DNA of 64,000 nt. Origin: Ectopseudomonas alcaliphila. Lineage in GTDB: Bacteria; Pseudomonadota; Gammaproteobacteria; Pseudomonadales; Pseudomonadaceae. This document shows positions 6,879 through 15,935 of this stretch, in pieces; positions within the stretch are counted from its first letter, which is position 1; each line of letters starts with the position of its first letter. The notes below the pieces were generated by a model, which made no database searches, was not told where the DNA came from, and was given only the letters and a program-made list of their open reading frames with translations. The stretch spans positions 1 through 64,000 of the forward strand of contig NZ_FNAE01000014.1 of the NCBI RefSeq assembly GCF_900101755.1, written 5' to 3'. The position numbers were made by a program, and so were the translations under genes.

Positions 6879-8924
6879 ATGGAAAACGTTATTCCCTTTA
6901 TCGTCGGAGCAGGGCTGGTCGTCCTCTTCATCATTGCCCTGATCGCCCTGTTCAAGGCCTTCTACATCAAGGTTCCACAGGGCACCGCGCTGATCGTCAA
7001 CGACATGAGCTCGACGCCCAAGGTGCATTTCACCGGTTCCCTGGTCTACCCGGTGATCCACCTCAAGGAGTTCATGAAGATCTCCCTGATCACCCTGGAA
7101 GTCGACCGCCGTGCGAAGGATGGCCTGATCTGCCGCGACAACATGCGCGCTGATATCACCGTGGCCTTCTACCTGCGTGTCAACGAGACCCAGGAAGACG
7201 TGCTCAAGGTGGCCAAGGCCATCGGCGTGGAGCGTGCCTCCGACCGCGCGGCGGTCAACGAACTGTTCAACGCCAAGTTCTCCGAAGCGCTGAAGACCGT
7301 CGGCAAGCAGTTCGACTTCGTCCAGCTGTTCGAGAATCGTCAGGAGTTTCGTGATCGTATCGTCGAGGTGATCGGCAACGACCTCAACGGCTACGTGCTC
7401 GAAGACGTGGCCATCGACTACCTGGAGCAGACTGCCAAGCATTCGCTGGACCCGAGCAACATCCTCGACGCCGAAGGTATCCGCAAGATTACCGAGCTGA
7501 CCGCTGCGCAGAACGTCATCACCAACGAGCTGGAGCGCAACGAAGAGCTGGCGATGAAGAAGAAGAACGTCGAAACCCGCGAAGCGACCCTGTCGCTGGA
7601 ACGCCAGCAGGCCGATGCCGAAGCGCGCCAGAAGCGCGAGATCGAGACCATCCGTGCCCGCGAGGAAGCGGAAACCCTCAAGGTGCGTGAGGAAGAACGC
7701 CTGAAGGCCGAACAGGCCCGTATCCAGACCCAGCAGGAGCTGGATATCCGCGCCGAGAACCATCAGCGCGAAGTGGAAGTGGCCCAGCAGAACCGTCAGC
7801 GCGCCGTGGTCATCGAGGTAGAGAAGGTCACCCGTGCCAAGGATCTGGAAGTGGTCGCCCGCGAGCGCGAAGTCGAGCTGCAGCGCATCGAGAAGGAAAA
7901 GGCGCTGGAAGAAGAGCGCAAGAACATCGCTGGGGTGATCCGCGAGCGCGTCGCGGTCGAGAAGACCGTGGCCCAGGAAGAAGAGCGCATCAAGGAAGTG
8001 CGTGAAGTCTCCGAGGCCGAGCGCCTCAAGCAGGTCACCGTGCTCAATGCCCAGGCCGAAGCCGAGCAGGAGCTGGTGCGCCAGGTCAAGCAGGCCGAAG
8101 CCGACGAAACCCGTTCCAAGCACAAGGCGGTGGAAATCAACAACCTGGCCCAGGCCGAGCTGGAAGCGGCGGCCAAGGGTGCCGAAGCCAAGAAGAAAAT
8201 GGCCGAAGGGATCGAGGCCGAGCGCGCTGCACCTGGCCTGGCCGATGCGCGCGTGCGTGAAGTCACCGCTGCGGCCAAGGAGAAAGAAGGCCTGGCTGAG
8301 GCCCGCGTGCAGGCCGAGCGCTTGATCGCCGAGGCCAAGGGCGAGCAGGAGAAAGGTCTGGCGCAGGCGCGTGTTACCGAAGCGCAAGCGGCTGCCAAGG
8401 AAAAAGACGGCCTGGCCGACGCCAAGGTGCTGGAAGAGAAACTCGGCGCCCAGGCGCGCGGTGAAGAACAGCTCGGCACCGCCAAGGCCAAGGCGACCCA
8501 GGATCTGGGTATGGCCGAAGCGCAGGTGCTGCTGGAGCGTCTGAACGCCGAAGCAGAAGGTCTGGGCAAGAAGTTCGGTGCTCTGGATTCGCTCAGCGAC
8601 AACGCGCGTGCTCACGAAGAGTTCCGCATGCAGCTGGAGAAGAGCTTCGAGGAAGCCATGGCCGCCATCGCCGCGAACAAGGAAATCGCCAAGGATCAGG
8701 CCGAGGTGCTGGCCACCGCGCTGGCCAAGGCGAAGATCGAGATCGTCGGCGGCGAGGGCGACTTCTTCAACTCCTTCGCCAAGTCGCTGTCGGTGGGCAA
8801 GGCCATCGAAGGTGTGGTCGGCAAGAGCCCGGTGGTGCAGGACGTGTTGTCGCGTCTGCTGGCTGGCAAGGCGGCGCCCGCTGCCCCGGTGGCAGCGCCG
8901 AGCGCCGGGCCTGATCAGGCCTGA
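6879..8924 (+). CDS. yqiK: Flotillin-family SPFH protein (YqiK-like)
   Basis: 681 residues, long for bacterial flotillins. A transmembrane anchor (VIPFIVGAGLVVLFIIALIA, residues 4-28) is followed by the SPFH/band-7 domain at about 30-220 (VDRRAKDGLICRDNMRADIT). A coiled-coil stalk of about 350 residues rich in Ala, Glu, Arg and Lys comes next, including near-repeats such as EGLAEARVQAERLIAEAKGE and DGLADAKVLEEKLGAQARGE. Ends with a Pro/Ala tail. Flotillins scaffold membrane microdomains. AAAGGAG upstream of ATG 6879. A REP element separates it from the TerB-like gene. Confidence 0.94.
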   Translation: MENVIPFIVGAGLVVLFIIALIALFKAFYIKVPQGTALIVNDMSSTPKVHFTGSLVYPVIHLKEFMKISLITLEVDRRAKDGLICRDNMRADITVAFYLRVNETQEDVLKVAKAIGVERASDRAAVNELFNAKFSEALKTVGKQFDFVQLFENRQEFRDRIVEVIGNDLNGYVLEDVAIDYLEQTAKHSLDPSNILDAEGIRKITELTAAQNVITNELERNEELAMKKKNVETREATLSLERQQADAEARQKREIETIRAREEAETLKVREEERLKAEQARIQTQQELDIRAENHQREVEVAQQNRQRAVVIEVEKVTRAKDLEVVAREREVELQRIEKEKALEEERKNIAGVIRERVAVEKTVAQEEERIKEVREVSEAERLKQVTVLNAQAEAEQELVRQVKQAEADETRSKHKAVEINNLAQAELEAAAKGAEAKKKMAEGIEAERAAPGLADARVREVTAAAKEKEGLAEARVQAERLIAEAKGEQEKGLAQARVTEAQAAAKEKDGLADAKVLEEKLGAQARGEEQLGTAKAKATQDLGMAEAQVLLERLNAEAEGLGKKFGALDSLSDNARAHEEFRMQLEKSFEEAMAAIAANKEIAKDQAEVLATALAKAKIEIVGGEGDFFNSFAKSLSVGKAIEGVVGKSPVVQDVLSRLLAGKAAPAAPVAAPSAGPDQA

Positions 8925-8932
8925 GCCCTGTC

Positions 8933-8957
8933 TGTAGGGTGGGCTTCAGCCCACCAT
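8933..8957 (+). repeat. REP element, GTAGGGTGGGC type, copy 1
   Basis: A head TGTAG is followed by the palindrome GGTGGGCTTCAGCCCACC. A second imperfect hairpin (CGGGGC...GCCCCCG, 8972-8990) lies just after it. The identical 25-bp element recurs at 9322-9346, so this is a dispersed repeat and not a gene-specific terminator, although it can halt 3' exonucleases after the flotillin gene. Confidence 0.85.
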
Positions 8958-9030
8958 TGCTCACTGTGGTCGGGGCTTTAGTTGCCCCCGCCACATGACC
9001 ACCTAATTTCGACCAATCAGGGAACATGTG

Positions 9031-9270
9031 ATGTCAGAGCCAAGAGATTATCTGGAGATGACCTTCCGCTCGATCCAGTGCTTCAGCAATGACGGCCGTC
9101 TGGATGCGCAGGAACTCAAAGCGCTGCTGGAGATCGCCGAGCGAGATGGCGTGATCGACGACAACGAGGTGCGGGTGCTGCGCAAGATCATCGCCCAGGT
9201 GCGCCCAGAAGAGATCGACTCGGCGCTGCGCGACAAGATCGCCATCGTCGAGAAGAAGATCGGCGCATAG
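9031..9270 (+). CDS. Small TerB-like acidic protein
   Basis: 79 residues. The helical, acidic pattern (FSNDGRLDAQELKALLEIAE, then RDGVIDDNEVRVLRKIIAQV) matches the N-terminal half of TerB/DjlA-like tellurite-resistance domains, which carry conserved acidic metal-binding positions. ATG 9031 is preferred over GTG 9028 because CAGGGA then lies at normal spacing. It is flanked on both sides by REP elements but stays in the orientation of the locus. Ter-type proteins often occur with AAA+ ATPases in stress modules; the giant ATPase starts 169 bp downstream. Function here is unknown. Confidence 0.78.
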   Translation: MSEPRDYLEMTFRSIQCFSNDGRLDAQELKALLEIAERDGVIDDNEVRVLRKIIAQVRPEEIDSALRDKIAIVEKKIGA

Positions 9271-9276
9271 CCCGCT

Positions 9277-9307
9277 GGGTGGACAAGCTTCGCATTGTCC
9301 ACCCTAC
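9277..9307 (-). repeat. REP-like palindrome on the minus strand, copy 2
   Basis: Read on the minus strand it starts GTAGGGTGGACAATGCG and ends TTGTCCACCC, i.e. the same GTAGGGTGG head with a variant stem. It points away from copy 3 (9322-9346), so the two form a divergent pair between the TerB-like gene and the giant ATPase gene. Confidence 0.75.
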
Positions 9308-9321
9308 CCACTCTCCTGGCT

Positions 9322-9346
9322 TGTAGGGTGGGCTTCAGCCCACCAT
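9322..9346 (+). repeat. REP element, GTAGGGTGGGC type, copy 3
   Basis: Identical over 25 bp to 8933-8957. The two exact copies are less than 400 bp apart and flank the 240-bp TerB-like gene. Confidence 0.85.
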
Positions 9347-9438
9347 GTTGGCCTTCATGGTGAGCTGAAGCGGAGCCACGCCCGGCCCAACCTGCCAGCC
9401 CCTCTGCGGAGGGGCGTTTCAGACGCAGCAGATTCAGG

Positions 9439-12400
9439 ATGACTACGATGTCGGACGCACACACACAGGACGTATTGGACAAGGCCGTCGCCGAAGGCGG
9501 CGCCTACGAGGTGTTGCAGCGGCGCCTGCAGGAGCAGGGCCAGCGCCTGCGCAGCTTGACCGAAACGCTCAACGGCCAGCGCCTGGCCGAGTTCGGCAGC
9601 AGCGCGATGGAGGCCATTGGTCGGGTGCGTATCCGCACCGAGAACAACTGCATCGCCCGCGATATCGTCCAGGTCGGCGAGTGCCTGCTGTTCGGCTACA
9701 ACGTGTTCCTGGGGTTGAAGAAGGAAACCAGCGTCGCCGACGTGTTCTCCCTCTATCGCCTGGTGGAAACCCCAGACGGCTTCGATGCCGAATCGGTGCC
9801 GCTGGACGGCAGCTTCCTGGCCCAGGCCAGCTTCGTCGCCGATTTCAACGAGCTGTACACCTACTACAAGAACACCCGCCTGCTGCAGTTGGCCATCCGT
9901 GACGGCAAGCTGCTGGCGAGTTTCCAGATCGGTGAGCGCATCACCGACATCCGCGTGTTCCGCTGGTCGATCTCCACCGACGGCAAGGACGTGCGCTATA
10001 TCGACAACCGCGGTGAGCGCGATATCGCGCTGCCGGCGCCGTTCGACTTCGAGTGGCAGAAGACCACCCGCGAGATGGTGGTCATGGGCCGCCATCCGCA
10101 CGTCAACATCCTCGACACCGTATTCGTCGAGACCGTTGGCGGCGACCTGACCATCAAGGTCGAGAACAACACCCAGGACGGCCAGGGTATCTACCGCGAA
10201 GCCGTGGTCGACAAGACCCAGTCGCTGGATGATGCGCAGATCGAATATGCACGGCTGGGCAGTTTGATTCTGCTCAAGATCCTGCCGTACCGCGAAGAAC
10301 AGTGGCGCTACCTGGTGTTCAACAGCCTGACCAACCAAGTCGAGCGTATCGATGCCATCGGCCTGGCCTGCGTGCAGCTGCCGGAAGACCACGGCATCAT
10401 CTTTCCCGGCGGTTACTACCTGCAGAGCGGCGAGTACAAGACCTTCGAGCAGCCCATGGGCGGCATGCGCTTCAAACGCTCGGTGCGTTCGCCCAACGGC
10501 GAGGACGTGCAGTACATCTTCTACCACCCGGAAGAAGGCCGCTCGGCGCTGTTCACTTACAACATGATCAACCGCCAGCTGCACAACCCAATCTTCGGCC
10601 ACGGTTACGCGCGCCTGGAAGACGGGCGCATGGTGATCTTCGCCGCCGAGGGCAGCGAACCGACGCGCATCCACCCGATGCAGATCTGGCAGACGCCGTT
10701 CGAGAGCGAGGACCATGCTGCTCGCCAGCCTGCGCGCAGTGGCTTCTTCGGGCGCATCGGCAACGCCGAGCTGGTGCGTGGCGTGTCCGATCTGCTCAAT
10801 CTGAGCCGCGAGATCGACAGCCGCGAAGTGTCGGTGGCGCGTTACACCCAGCTGTGCCAGAACACTCGTCGCCTGTTCGACATCTACCACTGGCTCGGCG
10901 ACGCCCAGTGCGCCGATCTGGCGCCGTTGCTGCGCGAAGTGGCCGCTACGTCCGAGCTGGTACTGGATGAGTTCGAGAAGGTCGAGAGCATTCGCCAGCA
11001 GTCCAGCCGGGCCATGGCCGAGGCCGAGTCGCGGCAGAAGAGCCTGCTCTCGGGCCTGCTGGTGGACAGCTGGGACGAGGTGCAGCATTTCGTCGAGGCG
11101 CTCAACGCCATCACCGCGCAGCGCGGCCAGTTGCTGACCATTCGCGACTACCGCTACATCGACGTGGCGCGTATCGACGCCATGGAGACCGAGCTGCTCG
11201 AAGCGCAAGAGCGCGTGGCCGGCGCAACTTCGGCCTTCCTCGCCAGCGATGCGGCGCTGCAACCCTATGTACAGCGCCTGGGCGAGCTGGATGCCCTGGC
11301 GCAGAAGGCCGATACCGTCACCCAGCTCAATGAGCCGCTGGTCGAGATGCAGGAGATGGCCGGCAACCTCGACATGCTGTCGAGCCTGATGGCGTCGCTG
11401 AAGATCGATGACGCCACCCAGCGTACCGCCATCGTCGAATCGATTTCCGAAGTCTACGCCCGCCTCAACCAGGCCAAGGCGCGCGCTGAGCAACGGCGCA
11501 AGGGCCTGGGCTCGGCCGAGACCGTGGCGCAGTTCGGCGCCCAGTTCAAACTGTTCGGCCAGGGCATCACCAACGCCCTGGCGCTGGCCCAGGACCCGGA
11601 GAAGTGCGACGAACAGCTGTCGCGCCTGCTGGTGCAACTGGAAGAGCTGGAAAGCCAGTTCGGTGATCAGGAACAGTTCCTCAGCGATATCCTCGGCAAG
11701 CGCGAAGAGCTGCTGGAAACCTTCGAGTCGCACAAGCAGAGCCTGCTCGACGAGCGTCAGCGCCGCGCCCAGGGTGTGCTCGATGCCGCCCAGCGCATCC
11801 TCGACAGCCTCGTCCGGCGCACCGCGCGCCTGACCCAGATGGACGAGCTCAACGCCTTCTTCGCCGCCGACCCGCTGATTCTCAAGCTGCGCGAAATGGC
11901 CGAACGCCTGCGCGAGCTCAAGGACAGCGTCAAGGCTGACGACGTCGAGGCGCGCCTGAAGGCCGCCCGCGACCAGGCGGTGCGGGCACTGCGCGACAAG
12001 AGCGAGCTGTTCGAAGAGGGCGGCAACGTCATCAAGCTCGGCCCGCGCCACCGCTTCAGCGTCAACACCCAGGAACTGGATCTGACCCTGATGCCGCGTG
12101 GCGATGCGCTGTATCTGCACCTGACCGGTACCGATTTTCTCGAACCGCTGCGCGACGAAACCCTTGAGAGCCTGCGCGACTACTGGCAGGTCTCGCTGGA
12201 GTCCGAATCGCCCTCGCTGTACCGCGCCGAATACCTCGCCGGGCTGGTACTGGACGCCGCTCTGAGCGGGCGTGAAGGCCTTAGCCTGGATCTGCTCAAG
12301 ACTCATCTGGCGCAGCCGGATGACCTGACCCGGCTGATCCGCGACTTCGCCGCGCCGCGCTACAAGGATGCCTACGAGAAGGGCATCCACGACCACGATG

Positions 12401-14685
12401 CCGCGCTGATCCTGATCCAGCTGTTGCCACTGCGCGAAAGCGCCGGGTTGCTGCGCTATGCGCCGGCCGCCCGTGGCTTCGCCGCGCTGTTCTGGAACCG
12501 CTGGGGGGCGGACATCGAGGCCGAGCTGTGGCCCGAGCGCGCGCGCAGCAGCCTGCACCTGCGGCAGATGTTCGGCAGTGAAGATGGTGTGCTGCGCCTG
12601 CAGGAGGAGATCGGTGCAGCGATGCAGCGCTTCCTCGCCCAGCACCCGCTGGCGGTGACTACCGCGCAGCGCCAGGCGGCCGCGGCCTACCTGGTCGAGG
12701 AGTTGGCGGCCAAGCCCATCGAGTTCACCTTCAGCAAGTACGCCCGGCAACTGCTCGACACCCTGCAGCAGCGCATGCAGGCCAGCCATGTCTGGGATGA
12801 CTACCGTGAGGCGCTGGACAACCTGCGCGGCCGGCCGGTGCAGCGCTGGTCGCTGGCGCAGACCTGGCTCGATGGCCTGTGCGCGCAGGATCAAGCGCTG
12901 GGAGAACTGATCGAATACATTCCCGAAGCCGTGGCCATCAGCCTGCTGGACGACGAGTTCCCGCGTCGCTTCACCGAGGTCGACCTGCGCTTCACCGTCA
13001 GCGGCCTGCTCGGCGACCATCCGCGTGTGCAGGACGGTGCACTGGTGCTGGCCATCGACGACTACTTCGCTCGCCTGCAGCAGCACCGCGGCGATTTCGT
13101 GCCGCAATTGCAGCGCTACCAGGCGCTGCGCCAGGAGGTGATCAACCGCGAGCGCCAGGCCCTGCGCCTGTCCGAGTTCAAGCCGCGGCCGCTGTCGTCC
13201 TTCGTGCGTAACAAGCTGATCAACGATGTGTATCTGGGCTTTATCGGCGACAACCTGGCCAAGCAGATGGGCACCGCTGGCGAGAACAAGCGCACCGACC
13301 TGATGGGCCTGCTGATGCTCATTTCGCCGCCTGGCTACGGCAAGACCACGCTGATGGAGTACGTGGCGCATCGCCTGGGCCTGATCTTCATGAAGATCAA
13401 CGGCCCGGCCCTGGGCCACGAGGTGCGCTCCATCGACCCGGCGCAGGCGCCGGACGCCACCTCGCGCCAGGAACTGGAGAAGCTCAACCTGGCGTTGGAG
13501 ATGGGTAACAACGTGATGCTCTATGTCGACGACATTCAGCACACCCATCCCGAGTTCCTGCAGAAGTTCATCTCGCTCTGTGACGGCACCCGGCGCATCG
13601 AGGGCGTGTGGAAGGGCAAGACCAAGACCTACGACATGCGCGGCAAGAAGTTCTGCGTGGTGATGAGCGGCAACCCGTACACCGAGTCCGGCGACGTGTT
13701 CAAGATCCCCGACATGCTTGCCAACCGTGCCGACATCTACAACCTGGGGGATACCCTGGGCGGCATGCAGGAAGCCTTCGCCCTGTCCTACATCGAGAAC
13801 AGCCTGACCTCCAACCCGGTGCTGGCGCCGCTGGCCACCCGCGACATGGCCGATGTCTATCGCTTCGTCGCCAAGGCCGAGGGCAAGCCGTTCTCCGCCA
13901 ACGAGCTGTCGCACACCTACAGCGCTGCCGAGATCAACGAGATCACCTCGACCCTGCAGCGCCTGATGCAGATTCGCGACGTGGTCGGCCGGGTCAACCA
14001 GCAATACATCGTCAGCGCTGCGCAGGCCGATACCTACCGTACCGAGCCGCCGTTCAAGCTGCAGGGCAGCTACCGCAACATGAACAAGATGGCCGAGAAG
14101 ATCAGCTCGGTGATGAACGATGCCGAACTGCTGCAACTGATCGCCGACCACTACCAGGGCGAGTCGCAGCTGCTCACCACCGGCGCCGAGGAAAACCTGC
14201 TCAAGCTCGCCGAGCTGCGCGGCAACCAGACGCCCGAGCAGGCCGAGCGCTGGGCGCAGATCAAGCGCGATTTCATGCGCAACAAGGCCATGGGCGGCAG
14301 CGATACGGACGTCGGTGGCCGCGTGGTGGCGCAACTGGTCGATCTGGTCGAAGGCGTGCGTGGCCTGGCGGCCAACAAGCCGAGCGCCGAGACGCCGAGC
14401 GTGCCCTGGGAACAGTTGCTGGCCGGTCTGGACCATCTCGGTAAACTGCGCCCGCATGTGGAGGTGGTCGCACCACCGCAGCCGGGTACGCAGAAACTGC
14501 TGGAGAGCCTGGCCGACAGCCTGGAGAACAGCTTCCTGCCGCTGATCAAGTCGATGGACAAGAAGATCGACATCGATCTGCGCACCCATAACCGCATGTT
14601 GGAAATCTCCACCCAGCTGCGCGACCTGAGCGCGCACCTGGGGCAAGAGCAGCGCGATGGCGCTGCGGACGACGAGGCGCCGTGA
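9439..14685 (+). CDS. Giant AAA+ ATPase ('DNA repair ATPase' family)
   Basis: 1748 residues. An N-terminal helix pair (about 1-50) leads into a beta-rich region (about 55-440) that I take to be the DUF3686-type domain found with such ATPases. Long helical/coiled segments follow (about 450-850, e.g. RQQSSRAMAEAESRQKSLLS) and a middle helical region (850-1270). The AAA+ core has Walker A PPGYGKTT at 1297-1304 and Walker B VMLYVDD with D1364-D1365, then a sensor-like VVMSGNPY. The family carries a 'DNA repair' label without strong proof. It is the fixed partner of the flotillin/PspA genes in Pseudomonas. The stop overlaps the GTG of the rhomboid gene. Confidence 0.88.
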   Translation: MTTMSDAHTQDVLDKAVAEGGAYEVLQRRLQEQGQRLRSLTETLNGQRLAEFGSSAMEAIGRVRIRTENNCIARDIVQVGECLLFGYNVFLGLKKETSVADVFSLYRLVETPDGFDAESVPLDGSFLAQASFVADFNELYTYYKNTRLLQLAIRDGKLLASFQIGERITDIRVFRWSISTDGKDVRYIDNRGERDIALPAPFDFEWQKTTREMVVMGRHPHVNILDTVFVETVGGDLTIKVENNTQDGQGIYREAVVDKTQSLDDAQIEYARLGSLILLKILPYREEQWRYLVFNSLTNQVERIDAIGLACVQLPEDHGIIFPGGYYLQSGEYKTFEQPMGGMRFKRSVRSPNGEDVQYIFYHPEEGRSALFTYNMINRQLHNPIFGHGYARLEDGRMVIFAAEGSEPTRIHPMQIWQTPFESEDHAARQPARSGFFGRIGNAELVRGVSDLLNLSREIDSREVSVARYTQLCQNTRRLFDIYHWLGDAQCADLAPLLREVAATSELVLDEFEKVESIRQQSSRAMAEAESRQKSLLSGLLVDSWDEVQHFVEALNAITAQRGQLLTIRDYRYIDVARIDAMETELLEAQERVAGATSAFLASDAALQPYVQRLGELDALAQKADTVTQLNEPLVEMQEMAGNLDMLSSLMASLKIDDATQRTAIVESISEVYARLNQAKARAEQRRKGLGSAETVAQFGAQFKLFGQGITNALALAQDPEKCDEQLSRLLVQLEELESQFGDQEQFLSDILGKREELLETFESHKQSLLDERQRRAQGVLDAAQRILDSLVRRTARLTQMDELNAFFAADPLILKLREMAERLRELKDSVKADDVEARLKAARDQAVRALRDKSELFEEGGNVIKLGPRHRFSVNTQELDLTLMPRGDALYLHLTGTDFLEPLRDETLESLRDYWQVSLESESPSLYRAEYLAGLVLDAALSGREGLSLDLLKTHLAQPDDLTRLIRDFAAPRYKDAYEKGIHDHDAALILIQLLPLRESAGLLRYAPAARGFAALFWNRWGADIEAELWPERARSSLHLRQMFGSEDGVLRLQEEIGAAMQRFLAQHPLAVTTAQRQAAAAYLVEELAAKPIEFTFSKYARQLLDTLQQRMQASHVWDDYREALDNLRGRPVQRWSLAQTWLDGLCAQDQALGELIEYIPEAVAISLLDDEFPRRFTEVDLRFTVSGLLGDHPRVQDGALVLAIDDYFARLQQHRGDFVPQLQRYQALRQEVINRERQALRLSEFKPRPLSSFVRNKLINDVYLGFIGDNLAKQMGTAGENKRTDLMGLLMLISPPGYGKTTLMEYVAHRLGLIFMKINGPALGHEVRSIDPAQAPDATSRQELEKLNLALEMGNNVMLYVDDIQHTHPEFLQKFISLCDGTRRIEGVWKGKTKTYDMRGKKFCVVMSGNPYTESGDVFKIPDMLANRADIYNLGDTLGGMQEAFALSYIENSLTSNPVLAPLATRDMADVYRFVAKAEGKPFSANELSHTYSAAEINEITSTLQRLMQIRDVVGRVNQQYIVSAAQADTYRTEPPFKLQGSYRNMNKMAEKISSVMNDAELLQLIADHYQGESQLLTTGAEENLLKLAELRGNQTPEQAERWAQIKRDFMRNKAMGGSDTDVGGRVVAQLVDLVEGVRGLAANKPSAETPSVPWEQLLAGLDHLGKLRPHVEVVAPPQPGTQKLLESLADSLENSFLPLIKSMDKKIDIDLRTHNRMLEISTQLRDLSAHLGQEQRDGAADDEAP

Positions 14686-15233
14686 GGCGAGATGGGCTGA
14701 AGGTATTGCTGCCGCTGCTGGCGATCGCCGGCGGCATGCTGCTGGTGCAGCTGGTCAATGGCGCCTTCGCTGGCGCCTTGAACGTCTGGGGGCTGGTGCC
14801 CCGGCACGTCGAGGCGCTGCCCGGCATTCTCTTCGCGCCCTGGCTGCATGGCAGTTGGGCACATCTGCTCAGCAACCTCAGCGGTCTGCTGGTACTCGGC
14901 AGCCTGGTGTTGCTGCGCTCGCGTCGCGACTTCTGGTTCGCCAGCGCTTTTATCATCCTCGGCAGCGGGGCGCTGGTGTGGCTGTTCGGTCGCACCGGCC
15001 TGCATATCGGCGCCAGTGGCTGGCTGTTCGGCTTCTGGGGGCTGCTCCTGGCGCGCGCCTGGTTCGAGCGCAGCCTGCTCGACCTGCTGTTGGCGGTGCT
15101 GGTGTTCTTTCTCTATGGCGGCTGGTTCTTCGGTTTGCTGCCGCGTGCTGGCGTCTCCTTCGAATATCACCTGGCGGGGGCTTTTTGTGGCGTGCTTTAC
15201 GCCGCCCTGAGCCGCCGCCGTCTCACTCGATGA
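14682..15233 (+). CDS. Rhomboid-family intramembrane serine protease
   Basis: 183 residues with about six hydrophobic segments. Rhomboid landmarks: HGSWAHLLSNLSGLLVLG in TM2 (H...H...N), the nucleophile motif GASGW in HIGASGWLFG for TM4, and a histidine in the last helix (VSFEYHLAGAFCGVLYAAL). The catalytic Ser-His dyad therefore appears complete. The GTG start at 14682 overlaps the ATPase stop (GTGA), implying translational coupling. It is short for the family and lacks the usual N-terminal cytoplasmic domain. Substrate unknown; membrane neighbours such as the flotillin or YqiJ-like protein are candidates by context only. Confidence 0.83.
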   Translation: MRRDGLKVLLPLLAIAGGMLLVQLVNGAFAGALNVWGLVPRHVEALPGILFAPWLHGSWAHLLSNLSGLLVLGSLVLLRSRRDFWFASAFIILGSGALVWLFGRTGLHIGASGWLFGFWGLLLARAWFERSLLDLLLAVLVFFLYGGWFFGLLPRAGVSFEYHLAGAFCGVLYAALSRRRLTR

Positions 15234-15245
15234 AAAGGACTTTAT

Positions 15246-15935
15246 ATGGATTTCAACCGTCTCGATCAGCAACTGCGCGACAGCCTGGCCGACCTGCGTC
15301 TGAGCAACGAGGAGCGCGACGAACTGCGCCAACTGGGCAGCGAACTGAGCAGCGATCAGGTGCGTTTCATGCGCAACCGTGCTTTCGCTCTGGCCCGTGA
15401 ATTGATGCGTGAGCCGCAGAACGTCGAGCCGGTGCTGAAGTGGCTGGAGCAGGTGATCAAGACCCTCGACAGCGTCGGCAGTGCGCCGCGCGTGGAGCAT
15501 GCCAGCGCTCACTTCAGTCCGGGCGAGAGTTGCCGGCGCAAGATCCGCGAGCTGTGCCGCCAGGCACGCAAGAGCGTGGATATCTGCGTCTACACCATCT
15601 CCGACGATCAGCTCAGCGAAGAGGTGCTCGCCTGTCATGAGCGCGGTATCGCCGTGCGGGTGATCACTGACAACGAAAAACAGTTCGATGCCGGCAGCGA
15701 TATCCAGTGGCTCCGTGACAAGGGTGTGCCGCTGCGTATCGACGCCGGGCCTTATCACATGCACCACAAGTTCGCCCTGTTCGATGGCCGTCTGCTGCTC
15801 AACGGCAGCTTCAACTGGACGCGCAGCGCCACCACCAGCAACGAGGAAAACCTGCTGGTGATCGACCATCCGCAACTGCTGGCAGCTTACAGTCGTGAAT
15901 TCGAAGCGCTCTGGGCACGCTACGCAGGTAATTGA
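15246..15935 (+). CDS. Phospholipase D-like nuclease with a single HKD motif
   Basis: 229 residues. A helical N-terminal domain (1-85) is followed by a PLD fold (SVDICVYTISDDQLSEEVLA). It carries one HxKxxxxD motif, H173-x-K175...D180, then GRLLLNGSFNWTRSATTSNEEN. Single-HKD proteins such as bacterial Nuc and Zucchini dimerise to build the active site and act on nucleic acid or phospholipid. ATG 15246 follows the rhomboid gene by 12 bp, with AAAAGGA upstream. Its stop overlaps the helicase ATG (TGATG). The tight pairing with a helicase favours a DNA/RNA substrate; cardiolipin remains possible given the membrane partners. Confidence 0.88.
   Translation: MDFNRLDQQLRDSLADLRLSNEERDELRQLGSELSSDQVRFMRNRAFALARELMREPQNVEPVLKWLEQVIKTLDSVGSAPRVEHASAHFSPGESCRRKIRELCRQARKSVDICVYTISDDQLSEEVLACHERGIAVRVITDNEKQFDAGSDIQWLRDKGVPLRIDAGPYHMHHKFALFDGRLLLNGSFNWTRSATTSNEENLLVIDHPQLLAAYSREFEALWARYAGN

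Noticed and set aside
6423..8615. Minus-strand frame of about 730 codons over the flotillin gene
   Set aside because: Antisense of the Ala/Glu/Lys coiled coil, giving an artificial Leu/Phe-rich protein; no ribosome site.
8933..9346. CRISPR-like array from repeated palindromes
   Set aside because: Only three palindromes with variable spacing and orientation, intergenic only; these are REP elements.
9355..14646. Open minus-strand reading frame of about 1760 codons opposite the giant ATPase gene
   Set aside because: It mirrors the plus-strand codons of a high-GC gene with few TAA/TAG/TGA on the complement; no start site, no domain, and His/Gln/Leu-rich composition typical of antisense frames.
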